A stretch of DNA of 64,000 bases from Psychrobacter sp. UBA3480. GTDB taxonomy: Bacteria > Pseudomonadota > Gammaproteobacteria > Pseudomonadales > Moraxellaceae. The position numbers and the translations under genes are program-made. A model generated the notes under the pieces. The model had not been told where the DNA came from. It saw only the letters and a program-made list of their open reading frames with translations, and searched no databases. The stretch spans positions 1 through 64,000 of the forward strand of contig NZ_DFQV01000032.1 of the NCBI RefSeq assembly GCF_002377945.1, read 5' to 3'. Every line of letters begins with the position of its first letter. The stretch's first letter is position 1. This document shows positions 23,134 to 33,949 of the stretch, piece after piece.

Positions 23134-24561
23134 CTATAAAGCTTCTGATTGTGCGATGTCTAATTGATTGACCAGTTGGCTAAAGTGGTCACCGCGAGCC
23201 GCATAACCACTATATTGGTCAAAGCTAGCACAAGCGGGTGACAGCAATACAGCTTGTACTTGCGATAAACTACTGGTAGTGACTTGTTGAATAGTCGCAA
23301 ATGCGTTCTCTAGTGTCTGACACTGATGTAGTGCGACATCATCACTCAATTTTGCAGCTCTGAGATGTTGTTCAATCTGCTGACCATCTTCACCAATAAA
23401 CAAGACTTGGCTCACATATTGATTGATAAAAGGAGTCAATTCACCAAACTGTTGCCCTTTGCCTTGCCCACCTAAGATCAATAATAGCTTACCGTCTTTT
23501 GGCGCATAGACTGCACCCAAGCCTTCGATAGCGGCCATGGTCGAACCAATATTAGTGCCTTTAGAATCATTGAAATAATCAATACCAGCAGCATTAGCCA
23601 CATATTGGCAGCGGTGTTCAAGACCTGAGAACTGCTGCAAAGTGGTCAGCATACTCTCTAGCGGTAATCCTGCAAGCTCACCAAGTGCCAGAGCCGCTTG
23701 CGCATTCAGTAGATTATGACGACCTTTAATCAACAGTTTGTCTGCCGACAGTAATCGTTCTGTACCACGAGCAAGATAAGTTTGGCCTTCTGTGTCGGTA
23801 ATCAGACCATACTGACCTTTATCAGGGGCATGAATACCCGTACTAATTCTCGGTAGGTTGTCTGCGACCAATGGACGAGTAAGTGCATCTTCGCGGTTAA
23901 TCATCACCGATTTAGCACCTTGGAATATACGGTGTTTGGCTTGATGGTAGCCAAGCATATCTCCATGACGATCTAAGTGATCAGGCGACATATTGAGCAC
24001 AGTTGCTACTTTTGCGCCCAAGTTGGTGACGGTTTCTAACTGAAAGCTAGACAGCTCAAGCACCGCAAGCTCCATATCAGGATTCGCTAGCAATGTTAAA
24101 GCTGGTACACCGATATTGCCGCCGACACCCACGTTAACGCCAGCATCTGCTGCCATTTGGCCAACTAACGTAGTGACCGTACTTTTAGCATTAGAACCTG
24201 TAATCGCTACGATGGGTACGGTACACGCTTCACAGAACAGTTGAATATCACTAACTACAGGAATATTGGCTTGGCGAGCAGCAGCCACAGCGGCAGTCTC
24301 AAGAGAAATACCTGGGCTAATAATAATACGTGCCGCTTGCTGCAATAAATCGGCATCTATCTCACCGAATTGACGAATCTCAATCTCGGCTGGCAACTGA
24401 TCGGCCAATTTAGGGGTAACTTGAGCATCAGTGACTGCGACTTGATAGCCTTGCTTGGCCAGATAATGCGCGACTGACAATCCAGACTGCCCCAAACCCA
24501 CTACGACTTGTAGACCACTACCCTTATGAAGTAAGGCTTCTGTTGCTGTATTAGTGGTCAT
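23134..24561 (-). CDS. murD: UDP-N-acetylmuramoylalanine--D-glutamate ligase
   Basis: 475 residues. N-terminal Rossmann domain (VVVGLGQSGLSVAHYLAKQG), central ATPase domain with P-loop ITGSNAKSTVTTLVG, LELSSFQLE and NMSPDHLDRHGDM, and C-terminal ligase domain (YFNDSKGTNIGSTMAAIEGL, LILGGQGKG, LLSPACASFDQY). Adds D-glutamate to UDP-MurNAc-L-Ala in the cytoplasm. The P-loop has SNAKST instead of the common TNGKST, a known MurD variation. Upstream of ftsW. Confidence 0.95.
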   Translation of the reverse strand: MTTNTATEALLHKGSGLQVVVGLGQSGLSVAHYLAKQGYQVAVTDAQVTPKLADQLPAEIEIRQFGEIDADLLQQAARIIISPGISLETAAVAAARQANIPVVSDIQLFCEACTVPIVAITGSNAKSTVTTLVGQMAADAGVNVGVGGNIGVPALTLLANPDMELAVLELSSFQLETVTNLGAKVATVLNMSPDHLDRHGDMLGYHQAKHRIFQGAKSVMINREDALTRPLVADNLPRISTGIHAPDKGQYGLITDTEGQTYLARGTERLLSADKLLIKGRHNLLNAQAALALGELAGLPLESMLTTLQQFSGLEHRCQYVANAAGIDYFNDSKGTNIGSTMAAIEGLGAVYAPKDGKLLLILGGQGKGQQFGELTPFINQYVSQVLFIGEDGQQIEQHLRAAKLSDDVALHQCQTLENAFATIQQVTTSSLSQVQAVLLSPACASFDQYSGYAARGDHFSQLVNQLDIAQSEAL

Positions 24562-25248
24562 ATCTATTCCTTCTATTAAACGAGAAAAATTGCATCAAAT
24601 AAGTATGCTGTATAGCGACTCTAATCGACGCCGCTAAGATGTGCAGCATCTTAACGCCATCGTTCAGATTTCGGTACTGATTTTTTATGACTTTATGCTA
24701 TTATTCGCCTGTTTTTATATTAAGTGGCTAATGCTATAATAGTCAGCTTGATTAATATTTATCAGTATTTTGCTGAGCGCATTGCTCAAGCATTTTAGTT
24801 TAGCATGTTGTCACATTTATCGCGCTATTGTCATGCCTCTTCATCAACGATTCTTGTTGTGATAAGGGTGTATCAGACAATTTTGATAATTTGACGAGTG
24901 ATATATCACCTTCTACTACAGCAAGTGATTGCTGACTCTATATATTATTGTAGGTACATCTATCTAGTTGCCTATTTTAAGCAATCTTTTAAAAAATATT
25001 TTTAGGTAATTTACTGCCCTTATCATCGTATTGATTATTGATGAGCGTATTTTTGATACCAAAAAAATCAGTAGATACCTCGGTTATTAGTTAGATACCT
25101 CGGTTATTAGTTTCTCACAATTCAACACAGCAACATGACCTAGTGCATGTTGAAGTAAAAGAAAAATGAATAGCTATTATTAGCGACGCGATCATTTTAT
25201 AAATGAGTAATGATTACTTTTTTGCCTCTAACCCTATGTAGTTTACTT
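24562..25248. other. Intergenic region between divergent murD and sulP
   Basis: About 650-690 bp, very AT-rich, without a supported gene. Should carry promoters for both neighbours. The only structure noted is a 20-bp tandem duplication at its right end (separate entry). Confidence 0.4.
25072..25111. repeat. Perfect 20-bp tandem duplication
   Basis: TAGATACCTCGGTTATTAGT occurs at 25072-25091 and again directly at 25092-25111, about 100-140 bp before the sulP start. Confidence 0.95.
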
Positions 25249-26748
25249 ATGACATCTTTTATTGATAACTTGCGTGACGAGTGGTTTTCCAATGTTCGCG
25301 GTGACGTTTTATCGGGTTTGGTTGTAGCCCTAGCTCTTATTCCAGAAGCCATTGCTTTTTCTATTATCGCTGGTGTTGATCCAAAGGTTGGCTTATATGC
25401 CTCATTTTGTATCGCGGTAGTGATCAGTTTTGTCGGTGGTCGTCCAGGTATGATTTCGGCAGCAACTGGCGCGATGGCACTGGTCATGGTCGACTTGGTT
25501 GCTGACCACGGTCTGCAATATTTGCTTGCCGCAACTTTGCTTTGCGGTGCCATTCAGGTCGTGATGGGCATTCTAAAGCTTGGTAATCTGATGCGCTTTG
25601 TCTCCCGCTCAGTGGTGATCGGTTTCGTCAACGCTTTAGCAATATTGATTTTTGCTGCGCAATTACCAGAACTGAACCCAATGACTGAGCGTGTTGGCAT
25701 GACTGTTTACATCATGACCGCAGCTGGTTTAGCGATTATTTATCTGTTTCCGCTTATCCCTAAAATCGGTCGCATCGTTCCTTCGCCGCTTATTTGTATT
25801 GTAGGTTTGACCGCTGTTGCGATGTATATGAATCTCGATATTCGTAACGTTGGCAGCATGGGTGATTTGCCAGATTCATTGCCAGTATTCTTGTTACCTG
25901 ACATTCCATTAAACCTAAATACCTTGCTGATTATTGCGCCCTACTCTATCGCGCTTGCCATTGTCGGTCTTTTAGAGTCTATGATGACAGCAACGATCGT
26001 CGATGAATTGACCGATACACCAAGTGATAAAAACAAAGAGTGTCGTGGTCAAGGTATGGCTAATGTCGTATCAGGTTTCTTTGGTGGTATGGCAGGCTGT
26101 GCGATGATTGGCCAATCAATGATCAACGTCAAATCTGGTGGTCGTACACGTCTATCTACTTTGATGGCTGGTGTTGTTCTTCTTATTATGGTCGTGTTCT
26201 TGAGCGAATGGGTCAGTCAAATTCCAATGGCAGCCTTGGTTGCAGTCATGATTATGGTATCGATTGGTACATTTAACTGGCAGTCTATTCGCGAGTTTAA
26301 GACGCATCCCATGTCGTTTAATATTGTCATGCTGGCGACTGTATTGACTACCGTCTTTACTCACAACTTAGCTTACGGTGTCGGCGTAGGTGTCTTACTA
26401 TCTGCCTTAGCATTTGCTAATAAAATTGGTCAGTTCTTAACCATTTTTAGTGAATATGATGACAGCAGCAATACCCGCTACTATTATGTTCAAGGGCAGG
26501 TATTTTTTGCCTCTACCACCCAGTTCTTGCATAGTTTCGATACCAAAGAGGCTGTAGACAGTATTCAGATTGATGTAAGCCAAGCGCATTTTTGGGATGT
26601 CAGCGCTGTTGACACCTTAGACAAGCTAGTGATGCGCTTGCAACGTGAAGGCATTGATGTCAAAGTGGTAGGACTCAACAATGCGAGTCGAACACTGATT
26701 GATCGCTTCTCTGTTCATGACCGCCGAGACATTGGCTTGTTAGACTAA
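25249..26748 (+). CDS. SulP family inorganic anion transporter
   Basis: About 499 residues. Membrane core of ten or more helices starting [20 protein letters not shown], with the SulP signature [25 protein letters not shown], followed by a cytoplasmic STAS domain (about 385-499, [20 protein letters not shown]). Members carry sulfate, bicarbonate, or other anions, often with sodium or protons; the substrate cannot be told here. A universal stress protein follows 175 bp downstream, a pairing also seen with bicarbonate transporters of this family. The frame opens at 25210; ATG 25249 is chosen from the family N-terminus, without a clear ribosome binding site. Confidence 0.85.
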   Translation: MTSFIDNLRDEWFSNVRGDVLSGLVVALALIPEAIAFSIIAGVDPKVGLYASFCIAVVISFVGGRPGMISAATGAMALVMVDLVADHGLQYLLAATLLCGAIQVVMGILKLGNLMRFVSRSVVIGFVNALAILIFAAQLPELNPMTERVGMTVYIMTAAGLAIIYLFPLIPKIGRIVPSPLICIVGLTAVAMYMNLDIRNVGSMGDLPDSLPVFLLPDIPLNLNTLLIIAPYSIALAIVGLLESMMTATIVDELTDTPSDKNKECRGQGMANVVSGFFGGMAGCAMIGQSMINVKSGGRTRLSTLMAGVVLLIMVVFLSEWVSQIPMAALVAVMIMVSIGTFNWQSIREFKTHPMSFNIVMLATVLTTVFTHNLAYGVGVGVLLSALAFANKIGQFLTIFSEYDDSSNTRYYYVQGQVFFASTTQFLHSFDTKEAVDSIQIDVSQAHFWDVSAVDTLDKLVMRLQREGIDVKVVGLNNASRTLIDRFSVHDRRDIGLLD

Positions 26749-26922
26749 GCGAAACTACTAAGCGAATCTACGCGGTTGCCATGTGGCTATATTCTTAGTC
26801 TATGGCTAATGTATCGGATATTAATAGACAGTTATATTGGTAAAAGGGTTGGATGTATTTTGCATACGCCAACCCTAAACTGAGATAGCCGATTTTTATT
26901 ATTAAAATGATGTGGTCGTTTT

Positions 26923-27777
26923 ATGAGTAATTTAAAACCAGATAGTGTGATTGCTTGCTTGGACTGTCCTGATCATGTTCAAGCGGTACTAGAGGCCAGT
27001 ATGTGGGCTTCTATTCGCCTGCGCGCGCCTGTTGGCTTATTGCACTCGATGCCAAGCTTGCAGCAAAAAGCCGCTATTAATTATTCTGGTTGCCTCAATA
27101 TTGATGATGAAAACGCTTTGCTCGAACAGTTCACATCCAAAGAGCATCTAAGTAACTGTGAGCTAAAAGCGCAGGGCCGACTGCTATTATCTCAAGCTAC
27201 CTCGTATTGTGAGCAGCAGCGTCATAAGCTAAAAACATATACATTGCATCGTCATGAGAACCTCAATCAGAGCATTGATTACGTCGATGACCAAGCACAA
27301 TTGATCGTTATAGGGCATCATGTCACTTGCAAATCTACACTGAGCCAACTTATTCGAGTCAGCCACTGCCCTATTTTGGTGACACATGCACCATTTTTGC
27401 CCCCTACTACTGCTTTATTTGCGTTTGATAACAGTCCAACGTGCCATAAACTACTAAATTGGCTGTGTAAAACGCCACTGGTGCGTGCACTAACGGTTCA
27501 TATTGTGATGGTTGGCAAGGAAACTTCTGATAACTGTGATGCGTTGCGTGAAGCCTATGCGAAGCTCAAACAGGCGGGTATCAAATCTAAAAAGACATTG
27601 CTTGACTGCCGTGATGTTGCAGCGGCTTTGAACTACTATCAAAACCAACATGATATCGGTTTACTTATGACTGGGGCTTTTGGCCAATCTCGTCTACGCG
27701 AATTACTACAAGGTAGCGATACAAAAAAGCTATTGGTCAGCACAAAAACTCCTTATCTACTATTTCCTAAAGCATAA
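26923..27777 (+). CDS. Universal stress protein, two tandem Usp domains
   Basis: 284 residues forming two Usp-like halves (about 5-155 and 160-284). The second half ends LLMTGAFGQSRLRELLQGSD, close to the ATP-binding G-x2-G-x9-G-S/T motif; in the first half the motif is degenerate (VIGHHVTCKSTLSQLI). Usp proteins bind nucleotides and act in stress survival or regulate transporters. Follows sulP on the same strand, and a regulatory link is inferred only from proximity. Confidence 0.78.
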   Translation: MSNLKPDSVIACLDCPDHVQAVLEASMWASIRLRAPVGLLHSMPSLQQKAAINYSGCLNIDDENALLEQFTSKEHLSNCELKAQGRLLLSQATSYCEQQRHKLKTYTLHRHENLNQSIDYVDDQAQLIVIGHHVTCKSTLSQLIRVSHCPILVTHAPFLPPTTALFAFDNSPTCHKLLNWLCKTPLVRALTVHIVMVGKETSDNCDALREAYAKLKQAGIKSKKTLLDCRDVAAALNYYQNQHDIGLLMTGAFGQSRLRELLQGSDTKKLLVSTKTPYLLFPKA

Positions 27778-28595
<818 letters not shown>

Positions 28596-28702
28596 ATTTG
28601 AAGACCTACCTACGGGCATAAACTTATAGGTACAGACTCTTACAGCATTTTTATCTATCGGTAATGCCGATATCTATATTATAAATTCAAGGGGGAATTT
28701 AA

Positions 28703-29965
28703 ATGGAAAGTCAAATCTTTGAGCTCCAATATGCGCTCGATACGTTTTACTTTTTGATATGTGGTGCGTTGGTCATGTGGATGGCAGCAGGCTTCACTAT
28801 GTTAGAAGCCGGACTGGTCCGATCAAAAAATACAGTCGAAATCTTAACCAAAAACGTCGCACTATTTGCAACGGCTAGTATCATGTATATGGTATGCGGC
28901 TATGCGATTATGTATGGTGGCGATCTATTCTTAAGCGGAATTGCAGGCGGTGATACGTTAGTAGAAGACGCCCTAGCAGCCTCTGCTGAAAACGGCTTCG
29001 GTGGCGACTCTGTCTACTCTGCCGCATCAGACTTTTTCTTCCAAGTGGTCTTTGTAGCGACCTGTATGTCAATCGTATCAGGTGCCGTTGCTGAGCGCAT
29101 GAAACTGTGGTCATTCTTGTTATTCGCTGTGGTCATGACTGGTGTTATCTACCCACTAGAAGGTAGCTGGACATGGGGCGGCAACGATGTCTTTGGCCTA
29201 TTCAACCTAGGCGACATGGGCTTCTCCGACTTTGCAGGCTCTGGCATCGTGCATATGGCAGGTGCAGCAGCAGCTCTAGCAGGTGTATTGCTCTTAGGCT
29301 CACGTAAAGGTAAATATGGCCCTAATGGAGAGATACGCGCTATTCCTGGTGCTAACCTACCGTTGGCAGCACTCGGTACACTAATCTTGTGGATGGGTTG
29401 GTTCGGTTTCAACGGTGGTTCAGTGCTTAAATTAGGCGACATCGCTAGTGCGAATGCTGTTGCAATGGTATTTTTGAACACTAATGCTGCTGCTGCTGGT
29501 GGTGCTGTCGGTGCCTTAATCTTAGCCCGCATCATCTTTGGTAAAGCGGATCTAACCATGCTCCTAAACGGTGCACTAGCTGGTCTAGTAGCCATTACTG
29601 CTGAGCCTTCAACCCCTTCTGCATTACAAGCCACTATCTTTGGTGTTATCGCCGGTATCATTGTAGTGTTATCAATCTTAGCCTTAGACAAAATCAAGAT
29701 TGATGATCCAGTTGGTGCAATCTCAGTTCACGGTGTGGTCGGTCTATTTGGTCTGCTAATTGTACCTATCACTAACCCAGCATCTACCTTTATCGGTCAG
29801 ATTGTGGGTGCTGCAACCATCTTTGCTTGGGTATTCATTGCCAGCCTAGTGGTGTGGTCTATCATCAAGCTGGTTATCGGTCTACGTATCTCTGAAGAAG
29901 ACGAGTACGAAGGTGCTGATATTGCAGAATGTGGTATGGAAGCTTACCCAGAATTTATAAGATAA
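28703..29965 (+). CDS. amtB: Ammonium transporter AmtB
   Basis: 420 residues, eleven membrane helices, beginning near ALDTFYFLICGALVMWMAAG. Conserved motifs include FTMLEAGLVRSKN, GSGIVHMAGAAAALAGVLLLGSR, WFGFNGGS, the pore His of VHMAG and of SVHGVVGLFG, and the C-terminal GlnK-docking tail EGADIAECGMEAYPEF. No signal peptide is obvious, unlike E. coli AmtB. Strong ribosome binding site AAGGGGG. Second gene of the glnK operon. Confidence 0.94.
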   Translation: MESQIFELQYALDTFYFLICGALVMWMAAGFTMLEAGLVRSKNTVEILTKNVALFATASIMYMVCGYAIMYGGDLFLSGIAGGDTLVEDALAASAENGFGGDSVYSAASDFFFQVVFVATCMSIVSGAVAERMKLWSFLLFAVVMTGVIYPLEGSWTWGGNDVFGLFNLGDMGFSDFAGSGIVHMAGAAAALAGVLLLGSRKGKYGPNGEIRAIPGANLPLAALGTLILWMGWFGFNGGSVLKLGDIASANAVAMVFLNTNAAAAGGAVGALILARIIFGKADLTMLLNGALAGLVAITAEPSTPSALQATIFGVIAGIIVVLSILALDKIKIDDPVGAISVHGVVGLFGLLIVPITNPASTFIGQIVGAATIFAWVFIASLVVWSIIKLVIGLRISEEDEYEGADIAECGMEAYPEFIR

Positions 29966-30001
29966 GCTCCTTTCAAGTAAGCTAAAGACTGCTTTTAAAT
30001 G

Positions 30002-30036
30002 CGCTGATACTACCTACTGTAGTATCAGCGTTTATA
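30002..30036 (+). terminator. Terminator after amtB
   Basis: Perfect 12-bp stem CGCTGATACTAC - CTACT - GTAGTATCAGCG followed by TTTATAATTTT. Confidence 0.8.
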
Positions 30037-30099
30037 ATTTTAGTGTTTAAAGATCTCCCCTATTGAATATATAAAATATAAGCTTGAATCTAAAACGTA

Positions 30100-30137
30100 A
30101 AAAATCCCGCGAGACCTTTCGGTAACGCGGGATTTTT
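30100..30137. terminator. Terminator facing the DUF2147 gene
   Basis: AAAAATCCCGCG and CGCGGGATTTTT flank a 14-nt loop; works for the minus-strand gene ending at 30167 and as a back-up for amtB. Confidence 0.85.
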
Positions 30138-30166
30138 ATGTATTACGCTAAAACTAACTCTTTAGT

Positions 30167-30550
30167 TTATTTCTTTTTCCACTCTTGACTACGAGAGAAT
30201 GGGCCAATATAGCCTTTTAGCTTCAACGTGTTGCCGCTTAAGCTTGCAGTCATACGATAGTCTTTGCCTTTTTCAGGGTCAGTAATCGTACCACCACTAT
30301 ATTTACCACCACCATCAGCTTGTAGACCTTTAATAATGGTCGTACCAACGTGCTTTTTGCCTTTAGCTGAGTTAGTAGCAATAAGAGTACCGGTCAACAC
30401 ACCATTTGACTCAGTGATCTTTACCGTACCTTTTGGCTTGCCTTCATCATATGTCTGCCAAGTAGTGTTGGCTAATGGGTCAGCGGCGAATGCCATGCTA
30501 GCAATACCAATACCAGCAACTGCTAAAGTGGTCTTTGTAAATAATTTCAT
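30167..30550 (-). CDS. DUF2147 family exported protein
   Basis: 127 residues with a signal peptide (cleavage near MAFA-ADPLA). The mature part follows the DUF2147 plan: NTTWQTYDEGKPKGTVKI, GLQADGGGKYSGGTITDPEKGKDYRM and KLKGYIGPFSRSQEWKK. These small periplasmic beta-barrel-like proteins have no firm function. ATG 30550 has AGGGAG; the frame is open seven codons further. Stands alone. Confidence 0.8.
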   Translation of the reverse strand: MKLFTKTTLAVAGIGIASMAFAADPLANTTWQTYDEGKPKGTVKITESNGVLTGTLIATNSAKGKKHVGTTIIKGLQADGGGKYSGGTITDPEKGKDYRMTASLSGNTLKLKGYIGPFSRSQEWKKK

Positions 30551-30811
30551 AGATTGACTCCCTTCATACAATGATTACGCGAAACGTTATGTTTCTGTTG
30601 TCCTATGCTTATCCTTTGCTAGAACCTTTCATTACGAGCTTTACGGTTTCGACCTTTTTCAATGATAGTTACCATGACAACTTATAAGCTTTTGGTTAAA
30701 GATTCGAGCGACACAAGCGATATCTTAACTCATTATAAGCAATTTTTAGGTTTTGCCTAGTAATTTTTTTACAGTTTCTTATTTCTATAAAAATAAAACC
30801 ATATCAAAGAG

Positions 30812-31075
30812 TTACAGAAAAGGATTGTCGATATCTTTATCTAATTGGTCATCATTTTCCTTTGACTTAGCATCATTCTTGCTATACAGATTTTTATCTG
30901 CAAATGCTTGTACGATTTTCCCCGATAGTTCATGTAGCTGTTGGGCTTGCTCGTATCCCAACTCGTCAAAAGTGAGATCAATATCACCATATATAATAAT
31001 CTTGTCTTTTTGATTTTCAATGACAAGATCACCAATCTGCATGCTTTGATGGTCGTTGGCGAATGGCTCAATCAT
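30812..31075 (-). CDS. Hypothetical cytoplasmic protein
   Basis: 87 residues starting MIEPFANDHQSMQIGDLVIE, with a beta-rich first half (LVIENQKDKIIIYGDIDLTF) and a helical, charged second half. No domain is recognised. ATG 31075 is preceded by AAGGA at seven bases; the longer frame to 31165 would overlap the nuclease gene and lacks such a site. Lies 70 bp downstream of the nuclease gene on the same strand. Confidence 0.6.
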   Translation of the reverse strand: MIEPFANDHQSMQIGDLVIENQKDKIIIYGDIDLTFDELGYEQAQQLHELSGKIVQAFADKNLYSKNDAKSKENDDQLDKDIDNPFL

Positions 31076-31145
31076 TTGATTATCCTTATTATCAGTAACA
31101 TTGTATTTTTTCGAAATGAGGCTATTTTTGGGTCTTACTTTCAGC

Positions 31146-32039
31146 TTAAGCTTGCAACTGTGCAATTAACCATTCTAAAATAGCCCAGACAAATAGCATC
31201 CACTCAGGCTCCTCCACTGGCGCCTCGGGTGTATCTGTGTTCTCACCTGCCTTCAATGGCAAGTCAAACGCTTGAGATTTGGACTGACTATCTAGCATAG
31301 GTAATACATCGATGCCAATCTCAGTGGTCAGCTCATCGATACTGAACACATCGATGCGTTCTGACTCATCATTTGGTGCGTAATACACGCCTGCTTGATT
31401 GGTTGCTGGGATATATACCGCTTTGAAGAAGTGGCTAGGCACAAGGACACGGTTAGCGAGCTGCTTGGTTTTTTTATCAGTAAATGCCACACCCGTGATG
31501 GTATACACCTCACCGTATTGCTGCGTTAAATACCGAGTGGCAGATTCAATATTACGCCAGATGTAGCGATTGTTACGTGGTGACTGCGGAGCAATATTGG
31601 CTAAACTAAAGCTATCATACTGCTGGCTGCGATTGGCCATATTGGCATTGGGTGCCAAATGACCTCGATCATAGCCAGAGCCTGAATAATCGGATAATGA
31701 GGCTCGTGCTGACTTTGGCAGTTTACTCTCTTCGTGAAAGCTATCTTCACGATCGATCTGCTTAGCTTGTTGTAGACGTGTGCGATCGAGATGCTCTGCT
31801 GACCAAAGCGGTGTACGCGATACCCCCGAGTACATGACCGCAAAGCCATCCATGCATAGCGCTTGTGTGTCTTTTTTTAGCTTGGTATTGGTAAATTCAG
31901 GATAAACACCCCCATAAAAAGACTGGCTACACTGGGTCAAATCATCAGCGTGTGCTTGGGTAATACCCGTCGCGACAAGCAATACTGCCATCAGTGCACT
32001 ATTCTTACATCCGTACTTAAGCCTACTAAAACTTATCAT
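31146..32039 (-). CDS. Secreted DNA/RNA non-specific endonuclease
   Basis: 297 residues with a signal peptide (cleavage near ITQAHA-DDL). The beta-beta-alpha metal nuclease motif DRGH is in SGYDRGHLAPNANM, followed by the metal-ligand Asn region NIAPQSPRNNRYIWRNIE, as in Serratia nuclease/NUC1. It would cleave DNA and RNA outside the cytoplasm for nutrient use or defence. The C-terminus adds about 45 residues with a hydrophobic end (WMLFVWAILEWLIAQL) that could be a membrane anchor. Confidence 0.85.
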   Translation of the reverse strand: MISFSRLKYGCKNSALMAVLLVATGITQAHADDLTQCSQSFYGGVYPEFTNTKLKKDTQALCMDGFAVMYSGVSRTPLWSAEHLDRTRLQQAKQIDREDSFHEESKLPKSARASLSDYSGSGYDRGHLAPNANMANRSQQYDSFSLANIAPQSPRNNRYIWRNIESATRYLTQQYGEVYTITGVAFTDKKTKQLANRVLVPSHFFKAVYIPATNQAGVYYAPNDESERIDVFSIDELTTEIGIDVLPMLDSQSKSQAFDLPLKAGENTDTPEAPVEEPEWMLFVWAILEWLIAQLQA

Positions 32040-32168
32040 TCAACTTTCAACCATTTATACTTGCCGTTACATACTTGCTATCCTAGCAGGCGCTTGCCAA
32101 TAAAGAAAGATAGCGCGCAAGTCGTGACATTCTAAATGGTATCCGCTATACTTAGGCGTTCAAAAAAC

Positions 32169-32259
32169 GGTGAAGTGGGTGAGTGGCTGAAACCGCACGC
32201 CTGGAAAGTGTGTATACGTTCATAGCGTATCGAGGGTTCGAATCCCTCCTTCACCGCCA
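32169..32259 (+). tRNA. tRNA-Ser (anticodon GGA)
   Basis: Acceptor arms GGTGAAG / CTTCACC, D-arm GTGGCTGAAACCGC region, anticodon GGA at 32203-32205, long variable arm (about 32210-32231), T-arm GAGGG-TTCGAAT-CCCTC, discriminator G and encoded CCA. Class II tRNA of 91 nt. Its 3' end is the attachment site of the adjacent island. Confidence 0.95.
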
Positions 32260-32266
32260 ATCTTAT
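32236..32266. mobile_element. attL of the integrated island (tRNA-Ser 3' end)
   Basis: 31 bp from the T-arm of tRNA-Ser through CCA plus AATCTTAT. The same 31 bp, with one C-to-T change, recurs at 59177-59207, giving an island of about 27 kb between the two. Confidence 0.93.
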
Positions 32267-32405
32267 AGAATCTTAGTTTTCCCACCTTGCCCCAATTCCA
32301 TACATACACTAATCAAACCCTTTATAAATAACGCGTCTAGCGTTTTTTTTATGCCTGCTATTTTCCCAATTCAACCCAACGTGATACATCTATCCCGCCG
32401 CTTGT

Positions 32406-32542
32406 GTTGGTCTACTCGTTGGTCTATTATTCATATACATCTTAATTAGACCAACATTCGATCTAGATTTATAAGACTTAGACCAACATAATTGCCTTAA
32501 CGCTTTAAATGTATAGCTCGTAGGTACAAGGAATAGACCAAC
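32406..32542. promoter_or_regulatory. Putative integrase arm-binding sites, left end
   Basis: GTTGGTCTA occurs at 32406-32414 and 32418-32426 (12 bp apart); its complement TAGACCAAC occurs at 32447-32455, 32479-32487 and 32534-32542, the last touching the integrase start codon. The same pair recurs near attR. Sites of this kind bind the N-terminal domain of lambda- and P4-type integrases; occupancy of the last would be expected to block int translation or transcription. Confidence 0.7.
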
Positions 32543-33901
32543 ATGAAGTTGACTGATACCAAAATTCGTAAACTTAAGCCCACTGATAAATGCACCCCTT
32601 CTTGTCCAGACAAATATAGTGATCAACAAGGTTTGCAGTTACTGGTACGTAGTTCAGGTACTAAAACTTGGATAAACGCATATCGCTTTAATGGTCAGCA
32701 GAAAAATATAACCCTTGGTACTTATCCTCTTATGTCTCTTTCTGAGGCAAGACAAGCGAATACTGATATCAAAATGCTATTAGCTAAAGGCATAGATCCA
32801 AAAGTTAAAAAGCGTCAAGATAAACTGACTAATATCCACGCGCAGAAATTCAATGACTACGCATTAGATTGGCTAGCTGAACGCAAGCGTAACGTAAAGT
32901 CACTTACCTATAAGCAAGACTACAACCGCATGCATAAAGATGTGTTACCAAACTTTGAAGGTATTGCTTTAAAAAATGTAAGCTTTGAAGATTGCCGTTC
33001 GATGGCAGATGAGATTGAGAAGCGAGTAAACAATAAAGGGGAACCACCACGTGAGGTCACCAGACGCACTATTGATTTGGTTGCTAATGTTTTAAAACGT
33101 GCCAAACGTGAACGTATCATTGAGCAAAACCCAATCGACGATCTAAAAGCACTTTACCCTAAAGCCAAAAGTCAGCACATGAAGCATGTAGATATTAATG
33201 AGCTACCTGCCCTACTACAAGCTATCGAAGGTTATCATGGTCACGACCAAACTAGATTGGGTATGAAATTCTTAGCCTATTCATTTTGTCGCACCATTGA
33301 GCTACGTATGATGAAATGGTCACACATTGATTTTGCTAACCGTTTATGGCGTGTTGATATCGACAATCTTAAAATTGTGCGTAAGCATGTCGTACCACTA
33401 TCAGATCAAATGCTCGCAGTGCTAGAAGAGATGAAAGCCATCACAGGGCAATATGAATATGTTTTCTATCACACGGGCATGCATCAGCCGTATAGCGAAG
33501 AATTCATCAATAACGCGCTAGATATACTAGGGTATGCTGGTAAACAGACAGGACATGGCTTTCGCCACATCGCTTCAACCAATCTGAACGAGCTTGGATA
33601 CATGGGCGATGCGATCGAAAAGCAAATGGCCCATGATAAAAAAAGTAGCATTCGCGCAGTGTATAACCACGCGCAACACTTAGAAGAACGTCGTAAAATC
33701 ATGCAGGTTTGGGCTGATTTTTTAGACTTACTAAGAGACAAAGGCGAAGTTGTGGACTTCCAAACTGCTCGTCAGCAGATTGAGCATTCATTAGCAAGCA
33801 AACGTCCTGACTCATTACAAAATGCTGATAAGCAATCCTTGATTAGAGCCTTGCTAAACCAAGGGCTCACAGTAGATGATTTGCAAGACTATATTCACTA
33901 A
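32543..33901 (+). CDS. int: P4-type tyrosine recombinase (island integrase)
   Basis: 452 residues. N-terminal DUF4102-like arm-binding domain (MKLTDTKIRKLKPTDKCTPS, DKYSDQQGLQLLVRSSGTKTW), SAM-like core-binding domain (about 105-200) and a catalytic domain with the conserved Arg in SFCRTIELRMMKW, H-x-x-R in GHGFRHIASTNLNE and the Tyr nucleophile in SIRAVYNHAQHLEERR. Cuts and rejoins the tRNA-Ser attachment site. Reads away from the tRNA, 283 bp from it, the usual layout for such islands. Confidence 0.93.
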   Translation: MKLTDTKIRKLKPTDKCTPSCPDKYSDQQGLQLLVRSSGTKTWINAYRFNGQQKNITLGTYPLMSLSEARQANTDIKMLLAKGIDPKVKKRQDKLTNIHAQKFNDYALDWLAERKRNVKSLTYKQDYNRMHKDVLPNFEGIALKNVSFEDCRSMADEIEKRVNNKGEPPREVTRRTIDLVANVLKRAKRERIIEQNPIDDLKALYPKAKSQHMKHVDINELPALLQAIEGYHGHDQTRLGMKFLAYSFCRTIELRMMKWSHIDFANRLWRVDIDNLKIVRKHVVPLSDQMLAVLEEMKAITGQYEYVFYHTGMHQPYSEEFINNALDILGYAGKQTGHGFRHIASTNLNELGYMGDAIEKQMAHDKKSSIRAVYNHAQHLEERRKIMQVWADFLDLLRDKGEVVDFQTARQQIEHSLASKRPDSLQNADKQSLIRALLNQGLTVDDLQDYIH

Positions 33902-33949
33902 CTAGAGGGAATTACTACTTTAGCTGTGGAGCAAGATAGCCTCTGTTGT

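Noticed and set aside
29149..29697. 182-codon open frame antisense to amtB
   Set aside because: Pro/Ala-rich translation that mirrors amtB codon use; no ribosome binding site and full overlap with a clear gene.
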